From Methylobacterium planeticum (GTDB lineage Bacteria > Pseudomonadota > Alphaproteobacteria > Rhizobiales > Beijerinckiaceae), in assembly GCF_008806345.1 (NCBI RefSeq), contig NZ_VZZJ01000007.1, forward strand, positions 171,755-235,754: 64,000 nucleotides of DNA. Direction: 5' to 3'. Under the pieces are notes generated by a model that saw only the letters and a program-made list of their open reading frames with translations, had not been told where the DNA came from and searched no databases. The position numbers were made by a program, and so were the translations under genes. Every line of letters begins with the position of its first letter. Within the stretch, counting starts at the first letter, position 1. Of this stretch, positions 18,632-26,573 are shown in pieces.

Positions 18632-19981
18632 ATGTCCACCGCCGCCACGCTCTCGCCCGATCCCGCCGCCCTCGCCAAGCCCACGGGCCGTCAGACTTTG
18701 ACGGCCGCCATGGCGTCCCTGTTCGGCTGGGGCCTCGACCTGTTCGATCTCTTCATCCTGCTCTACGTCGCGCCCGTCGTCGGGGCGCTGTTCTTCCCCG
18801 CCGACAAGCCGATGCTCTCGCTCGCCGGCGCTTACGCCTCCTTCGCGGTCACGCTGCTGATCCGGCCGCTCGGCTCGGCCCTGTTCGGCTCCTACGCCGA
18901 CCGCTTCGGCCGGCGCCGTGCCCTCATGGTGGCGGTGACCGGCGTCGGCCTGTCGACGGCGGTCTTCGGCCTCCTGCCGACGGTCGGCCAGATCGGCTGG
19001 CTCGCCACCGCGATCTTCCTCCTCTTCCGCCTCGTCCAGGGCATCTTCGTCGGCGGCGTGGTCGCGGCCTCCCACACGATCGGCACCGAATCCGTGCCCG
19101 AGCGCTGGCGCGGGCTGATGTCGGGCGCGGTCGGCGGCGGCGGCTCGGCCATCGGCGGCCTCCTCGCCTCGCTCGTCTTCTACGTCGTCTCGCTGATCGC
19201 GCCGGGCGAGGCCTTCGCCGAATGGGGCTGGCGGCTGATGTTCTTCTCGGGCCTCCTCACCTCGGTGGTCGGCCTGATCCTGTTCCGCAACCTCGAGGAA
19301 TCGCCGATCTTCCGGCAATTGCAGGCGCGCAAAGCCGAGATCCGCGCGGGGGCGCCCGCGGAGGCCTCGCCGATCCGGGCCCTGTTCTCGCCGGCCAACC
19401 GGGCGAGCTTCGCGGTCTCGGTGCTGATCGCCTTCGGGGGCGGGGCGGCCTATTACCTGACGTCCGGCTACCTGCCGACCGTCCTCAAGCTCGTGAACGG
19501 CGTGCCGAACGCGAGCGCCTCGATGATCCTCGTCGGCGCCAACGTCGCGGCGGCGGTCGGGGCCTGCGGCATGGGTGAGCTGAGCCAGCACCTCGGGCGG
19601 AAGAAGTCCTTCATCCTGATGGGGGTGATCCGCCTCTTCGCCTTCCCGGCCCTGTTCCTCGCCATGGCGAACACGACGAGCCTCGCGGGGGTCGCGGCCT
19701 GCGCCTGCCTCCTCGCACTCATCGCCAACGCCAGCTACGGGCCGCTGCTGATCTTCCTGAACGAGAAGTTCCCGACCGCGGTGCGCGCCACCGGCACGGG
19801 CCTGACCTGGAATATCGGCTTCGCCCTCGGCGGCATGCTACCGACCCTGGTCTCCCTCGTGTCCGATGGCCCGAGCCAGATCCCGATGGTGCTCGCCGTC
19901 GTCACCACCGGCGTCACGCTGGTCTATCTGGTCGGCGCCTTCCTGACCGAGGAGACGCAGGGCAATCTCGACCGGGCTTGA
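18632..19981 (+). CDS. MFS transporter, probable furan carboxylate importer
   Basis: Major facilitator of the metabolite:H+ symporter (sialate/benzoate-like) type, 449 aa, with 12 predicted helices. The hallmark loop between helices 2 and 3 is SYADRFGRRRALM; SVPERWRGLMSG lies near helix 5-6 and ESPIFRQLQARKAE in the central loop. A clear binding site (GGAGGAAAC) precedes ATG 18632. Known hmf clusters contain one or two MFS carriers, so uptake of 2-furoate or 2,5-furandicarboxylate is likely. The gap of 180 nt after hmfE may hold a separate promoter, but I see no clear signal there. Confidence 0.88.
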   Translation: MSTAATLSPDPAALAKPTGRQTLTAAMASLFGWGLDLFDLFILLYVAPVVGALFFPADKPMLSLAGAYASFAVTLLIRPLGSALFGSYADRFGRRRALMVAVTGVGLSTAVFGLLPTVGQIGWLATAIFLLFRLVQGIFVGGVVAASHTIGTESVPERWRGLMSGAVGGGGSAIGGLLASLVFYVVSLIAPGEAFAEWGWRLMFFSGLLTSVVGLILFRNLEESPIFRQLQARKAEIRAGAPAEASPIRALFSPANRASFAVSVLIAFGGGAAYYLTSGYLPTVLKLVNGVPNASASMILVGANVAAAVGACGMGELSQHLGRKKSFILMGVIRLFAFPALFLAMANTTSLAGVAACACLLALIANASYGPLLIFLNEKFPTAVRATGTGLTWNIGFALGGMLPTLVSLVSDGPSQIPMVLAVVTTGVTLVYLVGAFLTEETQGNLDRA

Positions 19982-20011
19982 GCGCCCCATCGCGTGCGGC
20001 GGAGCATCCCG

Positions 20012-20482
20012 ATGACCGGCGACCCCCTCTGGACCTTCGCCTGCGCGTTCTACGGCCGGCCCGGCATCGCCGAGGCCTGCCTCGCCCTGCAGGACGAGGC
20101 GGATGTCGACGTGGCGCTCCTCCTCTACCTGATCTGGTGCGCCCAAACCGGCCGGCCGGTGGACGCGGCGGCGATCGTCCGGGCGGAGGCCCGGGCCGCC
20201 CCCTGGCGCGCGCAGGTGATCGCGCCGCTGCGGGCGGTCCGCCGGGCGATGCGCTCCGAGCTGCTGCCGGGGCAGCCGACGCAGGCGCTGCGGGAGCGGA
20301 TCAAGGCGGTGGAACTCGAGGCGGAGCGCCTCGCCCTCGCGGCCCTGTCGGCCGCAGCGCCATCGCCGACGGGGCCCGCAGGTTCGGGCGGAGACGCCCT
20401 CGCGCTCTATTCCGCCCATCTCGGCCGGCCCTGGCCGGACGCGCCGCTGCAGATGCTCCGGGCGACGCTCGGCCCGGACTGA
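20012..20482 (+). CDS. TIGR02444/DUF2390 family protein
   Basis: Small, alpha-helical, probably cytoplasmic protein of 156 aa. It has the family's opening pattern: DPLWTFACAFYGRPGIAEAC then LALQDEADVDVALLLYLIW, followed by a basic helix (IAPLRAVRRAMRSELLP) and a charged helix. The family has no known biochemical function. It is cotranscribed behind the MFS carrier (30 nt gap) and ends 7 nt from the converging ubiX-like gene. ATG 20012 follows GGAG at a normal distance; an upstream GTG/ATG at 19994 is less likely. A role in the furan pathway is not supported beyond position. Confidence 0.8.
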   Translation: MTGDPLWTFACAFYGRPGIAEACLALQDEADVDVALLLYLIWCAQTGRPVDAAAIVRAEARAAPWRAQVIAPLRAVRRAMRSELLPGQPTQALRERIKAVELEAERLALAALSAAAPSPTGPAGSGGDALALYSAHLGRPWPDAPLQMLRATLGPD

Positions 20483-20489
20483 GCCCTGG

Positions 20490-21062
20490 TCAGGACTCCT
20501 CGGCCCGCCAGCGCCGCACCCCGTGGAAATCGATGTCGAACAGGTCGAGCACCCGCCCGAGGGTGTGGTCCACCATCTCGGCGAGGCTCTCGGGACGCGC
20601 GTAGAAGGCCGGCACCGGCGGCGCGATGATCGCGCCCATCTCGGAGAGCGCCGTCATGGTGCGCAGGTGCCCGGTATGGAGCGGCGTCTCCCGCACCATC
20701 AGGACCAGGCGTCGGCGCTCCTTCAGCGTCACGTCGGCCGCCCGCGTCAGCAACCCGGAGGTGACGCCGGTGGCGATCTCGGCCTGGCTGCGCATGGAGC
20801 AGGGCGCCACGATCATGCCGCGCGTCCGGAAGGATCCGGACGCGATCGACGCGCCGATATCGGCCTGGGCGTAGGTCCTGGCGGCCAGGGCCCGCACGTC
20901 GGCGACCTTGAGGTCGGTCTCGTGGGCGAGCGTCACCTCCGCCGACCGCGACATCACGAGGTGTGCCGGGATCGCGAGATCGCGCAGGATCTCCAGGAGA
21001 CGGATGCCGTAGATCACCCCGGAGGCACCCGAGATGCCGACCACGAGGGGCAGGGCGCTCAT
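20490..21062 (-). CDS. hmfG: UbiX-like flavin prenyltransferase (HmfG)
   Basis: Makes prenylated FMN from FMN and a dimethylallyl phosphate, the cofactor that UbiD-type decarboxylases need. The 190-aa protein has the UbiX nucleotide-binding start VVGISGASGVIYGIRLLEIL, the loop GSFRTRGMIVAPCSMRSQAEIA, the phosphate-contacting KERRRLVLMVRETPL, and the C-terminal DHTLGRVLDLFDID. It is next to a UbiD gene with only a LysR regulator between, matching the hmfF/hmfG pairing. In other settings a UbiX copy supports ubiquinone synthesis, so a general housekeeping role is possible if it is the only copy in the genome. Confidence 0.9.
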   Translation of the reverse strand: MSALPLVVGISGASGVIYGIRLLEILRDLAIPAHLVMSRSAEVTLAHETDLKVADVRALAARTYAQADIGASIASGSFRTRGMIVAPCSMRSQAEIATGVTSGLLTRAADVTLKERRRLVLMVRETPLHTGHLRTMTALSEMGAIIAPPVPAFYARPESLAEMVDHTLGRVLDLFDIDFHGVRRWRAEES

Positions 21063-21176
21063 CTTTCCTCCGGATCCGGCCGCACCCGGCGCGGCTCACT
21101 TTGCCGGAAGGTATCGGGGGGCGGGCACGCCTGTCGAATAACGTTGGCTGATCCGCGCGATCAGGCGCAGAGGGGC

Positions 21177-22100
21177 CTAACCGGTGATGATGTGCGCCTG
21201 CAGCGCGGCCGCCGCCGCGCTCAGCTCCTCCCCGAGGATCGCGATGAAGAGCTGCGCGGCGTTGCTCAGCGGGTTCTTCGGATGATGGATGATGACCAGC
21301 TCGCGCGCGATGCGCGGCGCCACGATGCGGTAGGCCTTGAGGGACCCGTCCGCGAGCTGTCGGCTGACGGCGATGCTCGGCAGCACGGTGAAGCTCGCCG
21401 AGCGCGCCACGAAATCCGCGATCGCCGGCGGCAGGTCGAGTTCGAGCTTCGGGCTCAGGGTGACGTCGGCCGCCCCGACGCGGCGGTCGAGTTCCAGGCG
21501 CAATCCGTGCCGGGTCGAGGGCAGGATCAGGTCGAGGGCGGCGAGATCGGCCATCCGGAGGGGCAGCGGCACGGGCAGCGGCGTGTCGCGTCCGCCGACC
21601 ACCACCATCTCCTCGTCGAGGAGGGGCGCCGTGACGAGGCCGAGCCGGCGGGCGGGCCGGTTGATCACCGCGAGATCGAGGGCGCCGGTGCCGACGCCCT
21701 CGATGAAGGTGCTGGTGTAGCCGTCGGCCAGCGACAGCTCGACCTCGGGATAGGCCGCCGCGAAGCGCACCAGGACGCTCGGCACCACGCTCATCGACAG
21801 GGACGACAGGATGCCGGCCGTGACCCGCCCCGAGACCGTCTGCGAGAGGCGCGCCATGGCGGCGCGGGCCTCCGCGACGTCGCGCTGGATCGGCTGGACC
21901 AGCCGGTGCAGCGTGCGGCCGGCGGCGGTGGGCACCATCGCCTTGGGCTGGCGGTCGAACAGGCGCTGGCCGAACTCGCGCTCGAGCTTGGCGATCTGCA
22001 TGCTGAGCGCGGGCTGGACCACGTTCATCCGCTGCGCCGCCCGGGTGACGCTGCCCTCCTCGAACAGGGCGACGAAGTAGGAGATCTGGCGAAGGTCCAT
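21177..22100 (-). CDS. LysR-family regulator of the decarboxylase operon
   Basis: LysR-type regulator, 307 aa. The winged helix-turn-helix is at residues 1-60 (MDLRQISYFVALFEEGSVTR, RMNVVQPALSMQIAKLERE), and the effector-binding domain follows (GRVTAGILSSLSMSVVPSVL). It is transcribed away from the UbiD gene, with 179 nt between the two starts, the classic arrangement for a LysR activator and its target. Two inverted repeats in that gap are candidate operators (see separate entry). The furan pathway clusters I know include a LysR regulator. Confidence 0.9.
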   Translation of the reverse strand: MDLRQISYFVALFEEGSVTRAAQRMNVVQPALSMQIAKLEREFGQRLFDRQPKAMVPTAAGRTLHRLVQPIQRDVAEARAAMARLSQTVSGRVTAGILSSLSMSVVPSVLVRFAAAYPEVELSLADGYTSTFIEGVGTGALDLAVINRPARRLGLVTAPLLDEEMVVVGGRDTPLPVPLPLRMADLAALDLILPSTRHGLRLELDRRVGAADVTLSPKLELDLPPAIADFVARSASFTVLPSIAVSRQLADGSLKAYRIVAPRIARELVIIHHPKNPLSNAAQLFIAILGEELSAAAAALQAHIITG

Positions 22101-22173
22101 GGACGGGGCTCGGCTCGCGTGGGCGGCGGGCGCCAGGGGATCATGCCCGGGGTGCTGCCGGCAATTCAGACCG

Positions 22174-22219
22174 GCTGATGCGGCCCATCAGCAATCGTTA
22201 TTTTTCCAGACCGCCGGAA
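22174..22219. promoter_or_regulatory. Inverted repeats between LysR gene and UbiD gene
   Basis: Two palindromic elements lie in the divergent gap. GCTGATG (22174-22180) and CATCAGC (22186-22192) are perfect arms around 5 nt. TTCC (22204-22207) and GGAA (22216-22219) flank 8 nt next to a locally AT-rich tract (TTATTTTT). They are plausible LysR binding sites and promoter elements; the sequence shows the symmetry only. Confidence 0.4.
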
Positions 22220-22279
22220 GGGCTTAACGCTTCCACCCGTGACGGTGCCGGTCGAGAGCGCCGCATCCGCGAGGACAGC

Positions 22280-23665
22280 ATGAGCGAGCCCGCCCCCGTC
22301 CGTTCGCTGCGCGACTGGCTCGATCGGCTGGCCGCCACCGGCCGCCTCGCCGTGGCGCGTCCGGGCATCGGCCTCCGGCACGAGGCGGCGGCGGTGGCGA
22401 ACCGGCTCGACGGGCATCGTGCCAGCCTGTTTCCGCAGCCCGGCGGCCATCCCGGAACCATCGTCTCGGGGCTCGTCTCGAGCCGAGCCTGGATGGCGGA
22501 GGCGCTCGGCACCGCGCCGGATCGCCTCGTCGCCCATTTCCAGCGCGCCGCGGCCGAGCCGCTGCCCTGGCGCGAGAGGACGTCCGCCCCCGCGCAGGCG
22601 GTGATTCACCGAGAGGGCATCGACATCCTGAGGCTCCTGCCGGTCCCGACCCTGAACGAGCACGACAGCGGCCCCTACATCTCGGCCGGCCTGATGATCT
22701 CGCGGGACCCGGAGACGGGCGTGCAGAACGTCGCGATCCTGCGCTGCCAGATCAGCGGCCCGGACCGGATCGGCGTGCTGGTGCTGCCGCGGCACACCGA
22801 CAACTTCTTCCGAAAGGCTGAGGCGCAGGGACGGGGCCTCGAGGTTGCCCTGGTGGTCGGCGTCGATCCCGCCTGCCTCCTGGCCTCTCAGGCGATCGTG
22901 CCCCTCGGCCGCGACGAGTTGGAGATCGTCGGGGCTCTCACGGGCCGGCCCCTCGACGTGGTCAGGTGCCTGACGAACGACGTGCGCGTGCCGGCCGAGG
23001 CCGAGATCGTGATCGAGGGTCGGCTTCTGCCCGAGGTGCGCGAGCCCGAGGGCCCGTTCGGCGAGTTCCCGCAATATTACGGGGAGCGGGCCAGGCGCCA
23101 CGTCATGCAGGTCGATGCCGTGACGCACCGGCCGAACCCGATCTTCCACATGATCGTCGGCGGCGGCCTCGAACATCTGCTCCTCGGCGCGATCCCCCGG
23201 GAGGCGACGATCCTGGCGACGCTCCAGCGCAGCTTCCCCGGGGTCGAGGACGTGCATCTCTCCCTCGGGGGCGTCGGGCGCTACCACCTCTACGTCCGCC
23301 TGCGGAAATCGCAGGAGGGCGAGGCCAAGAACGTGCTGCTCGGGGCCTTCGCGGCGCATTACGACATCAAGCACGCCGTCGTGGTCGACACGGACGTGGA
23401 TATCCACGACCCGAAGGAGGTCGAGTGGGCGGTCTCGACCCGCTTCCAGGCGGACCGCGACCTCGTGGTGGTCGCGAACGCGCAGGGCTCGAAGCTCGAC
23501 CCGTCCGCGCGCGACGGCGTCGGAGCCAAGATGGGCCTCGACGCCACAGCTCCCCTCGACGCGCCCCCGATGAAGTTCAAGCGCATCCGGGTCCCGGGGG
23601 AGGCCGAGGTCGATCTCGATGCGGTGCTGGCGCCCGGGACGGACTGGCGCGCGGCCGTCGGCTGA
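22280..23665 (+). CDS. hmfF: UbiD-family decarboxylase, probable furan-2,5-dicarboxylate decarboxylase HmfF
   Basis: Prenyl-FMN-dependent reversible (de)carboxylase, 461 aa. Family marks include TLNEHDSGPYISAGLMISRD, IEGRLLPEVREPEGPFGEF (which holds the conserved glutamates of the UbiD active site), HMQVDAVTHRPNPIFHMIVG, and HAVVVDTDVDIHDPKEVEWA. The substrate cannot be read from motifs alone. With the furoyl-CoA pathway genes and its own UbiX nearby, decarboxylation of 2,5-furandicarboxylate to 2-furoate is the best reading. An in-frame stretch back to 22178 exists, but MSEPAPVRS at 22280, behind GAGGACAGC, gives the expected length. Confidence 0.85.
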   Translation: MSEPAPVRSLRDWLDRLAATGRLAVARPGIGLRHEAAAVANRLDGHRASLFPQPGGHPGTIVSGLVSSRAWMAEALGTAPDRLVAHFQRAAAEPLPWRERTSAPAQAVIHREGIDILRLLPVPTLNEHDSGPYISAGLMISRDPETGVQNVAILRCQISGPDRIGVLVLPRHTDNFFRKAEAQGRGLEVALVVGVDPACLLASQAIVPLGRDELEIVGALTGRPLDVVRCLTNDVRVPAEAEIVIEGRLLPEVREPEGPFGEFPQYYGERARRHVMQVDAVTHRPNPIFHMIVGGGLEHLLLGAIPREATILATLQRSFPGVEDVHLSLGGVGRYHLYVRLRKSQEGEAKNVLLGAFAAHYDIKHAVVVDTDVDIHDPKEVEWAVSTRFQADRDLVVVANAQGSKLDPSARDGVGAKMGLDATAPLDAPPMKFKRIRVPGEAEVDLDAVLAPGTDWRAAVG

Positions 23666-23812
23666 GCCGCCCGTGAGCGCCCTGCCGGAAGCGGTCGACG
23701 TGCCCGTCGTCGCCGACGCCTCGTTGATGCCGCGCCCGCCGAGCGCCAGCACCAACGTGCCGACCGTGATGATCGCGCTGACGATCGCCGACACCCTGGG
23801 ACCGGTCCCGGC

Positions 23813-24607
23813 ATGATCCGCCCGGAACCCGCCGGCTTCCTCGAACTCGACGGGGTGCAGCTGGAATACCGCTTCACCGGGCCGCTGCCGGAGGCTGCGC
23901 CGACGCTGGTCCTGCTCCACGAGGGCCTCGGCTGCGCCGCGCAATGGGGGCCGCTGCCGGAGGCGCTCGCCGCGGAGACGGGATGCGGCGTCCTCGCCTA
24001 CTCGCGCCAGGGCTACGGGGCGTCGAGCCCGGTCCGCCTGCCGCGCCGCCTCGATTTCCTCGAACGGGAAGCGGAGGCGGTGCTGCCCCGCGTCCTCGAC
24101 GGAATCGGGTTCCGGCGCGGCCTCCTGATCGGTCATTCGGACGGCGCCTCGATCGCCGCCCTCGCTCTGGCCGGCGGCGATCCGCGCATCCGCGGCGGCG
24201 CGCTGATCGCCCCCCATTTCTTCGTCGAGGCGGCGACGCTCGCGGGCGCGCGCCGGGCGAGGGCCGCCTACGAGGCCGGAACCCTGCGCGAGCGCCTCGC
24301 GCGCCGGCACGCCGACGTCGAGGGTGCCTTCCGCGGCTGGAACGAGGCGTGGCTGGACCCGGACCGGAGCGACTGGGACATCCGGAGCACCCTCGCGCGG
24401 TGCGGCGTCCCGCTCCTGATCCTCCAGGGCGCGGAGGACGCCTACGGCACGCGGGCCCAGATCGAGGCGGCGCAGGCGTTCTGCCCGCGCGATTGCCTCA
24501 GCGTGCGCTGGCTGCCGGGGGTCGGGCACGAGCCGCAGCGCCAGGCCTTTCCGGACACGCTCGCGGCCCTGACGGGCTTCATCGGAACCATCCTGGGGAG
24601 GCCGTGA
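23813..24607 (+). CDS. Alpha/beta hydrolase downstream of UbiD gene
   Basis: Serine hydrolase fold, 264 aa. The oxyanion strand is VLLHEGLGCAAQWG, the nucleophile elbow is GHSDGAS (Ser about residue 107), the acid is probably in LQGAEDAYG, and the catalytic histidine in VGHEPQ. There is no signal peptide. It follows the UbiD gene in the same direction after 147 nt. In the furan pathway the hydroxylated furoyl-CoA must tautomerise to a lactone and be opened, a step without a firmly assigned enzyme as far as I know; this hydrolase is a candidate. It could equally cleave an unrelated ester. The 147-nt gap shows no convincing gene. Confidence 0.8.
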   Translation: MIRPEPAGFLELDGVQLEYRFTGPLPEAAPTLVLLHEGLGCAAQWGPLPEALAAETGCGVLAYSRQGYGASSPVRLPRRLDFLEREAEAVLPRVLDGIGFRRGLLIGHSDGASIAALALAGGDPRIRGGALIAPHFFVEAATLAGARRARAAYEAGTLRERLARRHADVEGAFRGWNEAWLDPDRSDWDIRSTLARCGVPLLILQGAEDAYGTRAQIEAAQAFCPRDCLSVRWLPGVGHEPQRQAFPDTLAALTGFIGTILGRP

Positions 24608-24642
24608 GGCGTATCGGTCGCCCTCGCGGCCTCCGGCAACGC

Positions 24643-25932
24643 TCAGCCGAGGCTCGCGAGGGCCGCCGCGAGGTCGGCGACCAGATCGTCCGGATGCTCG
24701 ATCCCGATCGAGACCCGGATCGTCGCGTCCGCGACGCCGAGGCGGTCGCGCACCGCCTTCGGCACGCCCGAATGGGTGGTCGAGGCCGGGTGGCTGGCAA
24801 GCGATTCGGTGCCCCCGAGGCTGACCGCGAGCTTGAACAATTGCAGCGCGTTGAGGACCCGGAACGCCTCCGCCTCGCCCCCGACCACGTCGAACGAGAA
24901 GGTCGAGCCCGGCGCCGCGCATTGCCCGGCATAGACGCGGGCCTGCGGCGAGCCCGGCGCCAGATGGGCGAGGTGGTGAAGGCGCGACACCCTCGGGTGC
25001 TCGGCCAGCATCCGGGCGACGATCTCGCCGTTGCGGTTGGCCGCGCTCATCCGCAGCGTCAGGGTCTCGAGGGAGCGCCCGAGCATCCAGCAGGAATGCG
25101 GGTCGAGCCCGGTCCCGATCGCCGAGCGCAGCATCCGCACCGGCCTGATCCGCGCCGCCGAGCCGAGGGCGGCGCCCGCGATCAGGTCCGAATGCCCGCC
25201 GACATACTTCGTCAGCGAGTAGACCGAGATGTCGACGCCGTGGCGCAGCGGGCGCTGGAAGAGCGGGCCGAGCAGGGTGTTGTCGCAGACCACCACCGGG
25301 GCCTCGCCGCCCTGGCGGGCGCCGATCTCGTCGGCGACCGCCCGGATCAGCTCCAGGTCCACCAGGGTGTTGAGCGGGTTCGAGGGCGTCTCGACCATGA
25401 TGACGCTGACCCGCCCGGCCGCGGCGGCGCGGGAGGCGGCTTCGCGCACGCTCGCGGGGTCGGTCCCGTCCGCGAAGCCGAAGGGCGTGATGCCGAACCC
25501 CGCCAGGGTCCTGGCGATCAGCGTCTCGGTGCCGCCGTAGAGCGGCTGCGAGTGCAGGATCGCGTCGCCGGGCCGCGCGAAGGCCAGGATGGTGGTGGCG
25601 ATGGCCGACATGCCGGAGGAGAAGACCAGCCCGGCCTCGGCCTCCTCGAACACGGCCAGCCGGTCCTCGACGATCTCGCTGTTGGGATGGTTGAACCGCG
25701 AATAGACCAGCCCCGCCGCCTCGCCCACCGGCGGCTCGCGCCGTCCCGAGACGTAGTCGAAGAAGGCCTTGCCGTGCTCGGCCGAGGTGAAGACGAAGGT
25801 CGAGGTGAGGAAGACCGGCGGCTTCACCGCGCCCTCGGACAGGGCCGGATCATAGCCGTAGCCGAGCATCAGGGTCTCGGGGTGCAGGGGCCGGTCGCCC
25901 AGCGACTTCTTGTGATAGCGATCGTCGGACAT
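24643..25932 (-). CDS. Cys/Met metabolism PLP enzyme (cystathionine gamma-synthase family, methionine gamma-lyase-like)
   Basis: PLP-dependent enzyme of 429 aa. The cofactor lysine is in [19 protein letters not shown]; other family marks are [39 protein letters not shown], and the C-terminal [19 protein letters not shown]. Members make or break carbon-sulfur bonds at the gamma carbon of homoserine, methionine or cystathionine. The N-terminal 20 residues and the [11 protein letters not shown] insert resemble the branch usually annotated as methionine gamma-lyase or cystathionine gamma-synthase family, without settling the reaction. It is transcribed alone on the minus strand, converging on the alpha/beta hydrolase gene (35-nt gap). 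Confidence 0.85.
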   Translation of the reverse strand: MSDDRYHKKSLGDRPLHPETLMLGYGYDPALSEGAVKPPVFLTSTFVFTSAEHGKAFFDYVSGRREPPVGEAAGLVYSRFNHPNSEIVEDRLAVFEEAEAGLVFSSGMSAIATTILAFARPGDAILHSQPLYGGTETLIARTLAGFGITPFGFADGTDPASVREAASRAAAAGRVSVIMVETPSNPLNTLVDLELIRAVADEIGARQGGEAPVVVCDNTLLGPLFQRPLRHGVDISVYSLTKYVGGHSDLIAGAALGSAARIRPVRMLRSAIGTGLDPHSCWMLGRSLETLTLRMSAANRNGEIVARMLAEHPRVSRLHHLAHLAPGSPQARVYAGQCAAPGSTFSFDVVGGEAEAFRVLNALQLFKLAVSLGGTESLASHPASTTHSGVPKAVRDRLGVADATIRVSIGIEHPDDLVADLAAALASLG

Positions 25933-26573
25933 GCTGGCCTCGCTGGGATACGGCGCCAATCCGGGGCGCGGCGGCCGGGCCGCGCTCGGAATCCGGCCAC
26001 CCGGACGGGGAACCATCGCACGGCCGCACCCCATTCCTGAAGGCCGCGGCCCGCCCGGTGGCTCGGGAGGGAACGCTCCGGCCCCGAGCTTCGTGTTGCC
26101 GCGCAGCCTACGATCGGGATCCGTGTCGATGCCGCCTCGCGGGCCTCTCCGCGCCACCCTCGCGCCGGCCTCCGCGCCGCGGGGATCGCTGCGGCGGAGG
26201 ACGGGCTCGGGCTCGGGGCGCGAAGATCACGGCGATCCGGATGCCGCGCCTCGCGAAAGGCCCCGGCGGCGGGCCCTTCCAGATCGGGGCCGGCCAATCG
26301 CAAGGGCCCGCGCGTGCGAGCGACCTCGGCTGGCAGCACACCGCCGTAGGCGCCGACGATCCCGAGGGGGCCCCGGCCCGATCCGTCGCGGCGGGCGGCA
26401 CGGCGCCGTCGGCGCCGCACTCCCTCCCGCCGAAGGAGGCGGGCCGGGCAACCGGTCCTGCTAGGCCCGGATGCCGTTCTGTCCGCTCGTCGCGTTCATC
26501 ACCGATCCGACGGAGCAGCCCGAACGCGCGCGGACCGAACCGTGCCGCTGGACGCCGCCGGCGTCGTGGGACG
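25933..26573. other. 640-nt stretch without a supported gene
   Basis: The region between nrdJ (stop at 26574) and the PLP enzyme start holds open frames on both strands, but they are low-complexity Arg/Ala/Pro/Gly translations typical of random GC-rich DNA. It contains a hairpin with arms GCTCGGG (26061-26067) and CCCGAGC (26083-26089) in the likely leader of the PLP gene, and a GACGCC/GGCGTC hairpin (26551-26565) just after the nrdJ stop that could terminate nrdJ. I could not match a known SAM, SAH or SAM-II riboswitch by eye. Confidence 0.4.

Noticed and set aside
23673..23816. Possible 47-residue peptide between UbiD and hydrolase genes
   Set aside because: GTG start without a convincing binding site and no recognisable pattern; could be chance.
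25933..26100. SAM or SAH riboswitch upstream of the PLP enzyme
   Set aside because: I could not align the conserved blocks by eye; kept only as an unproven structured leader.
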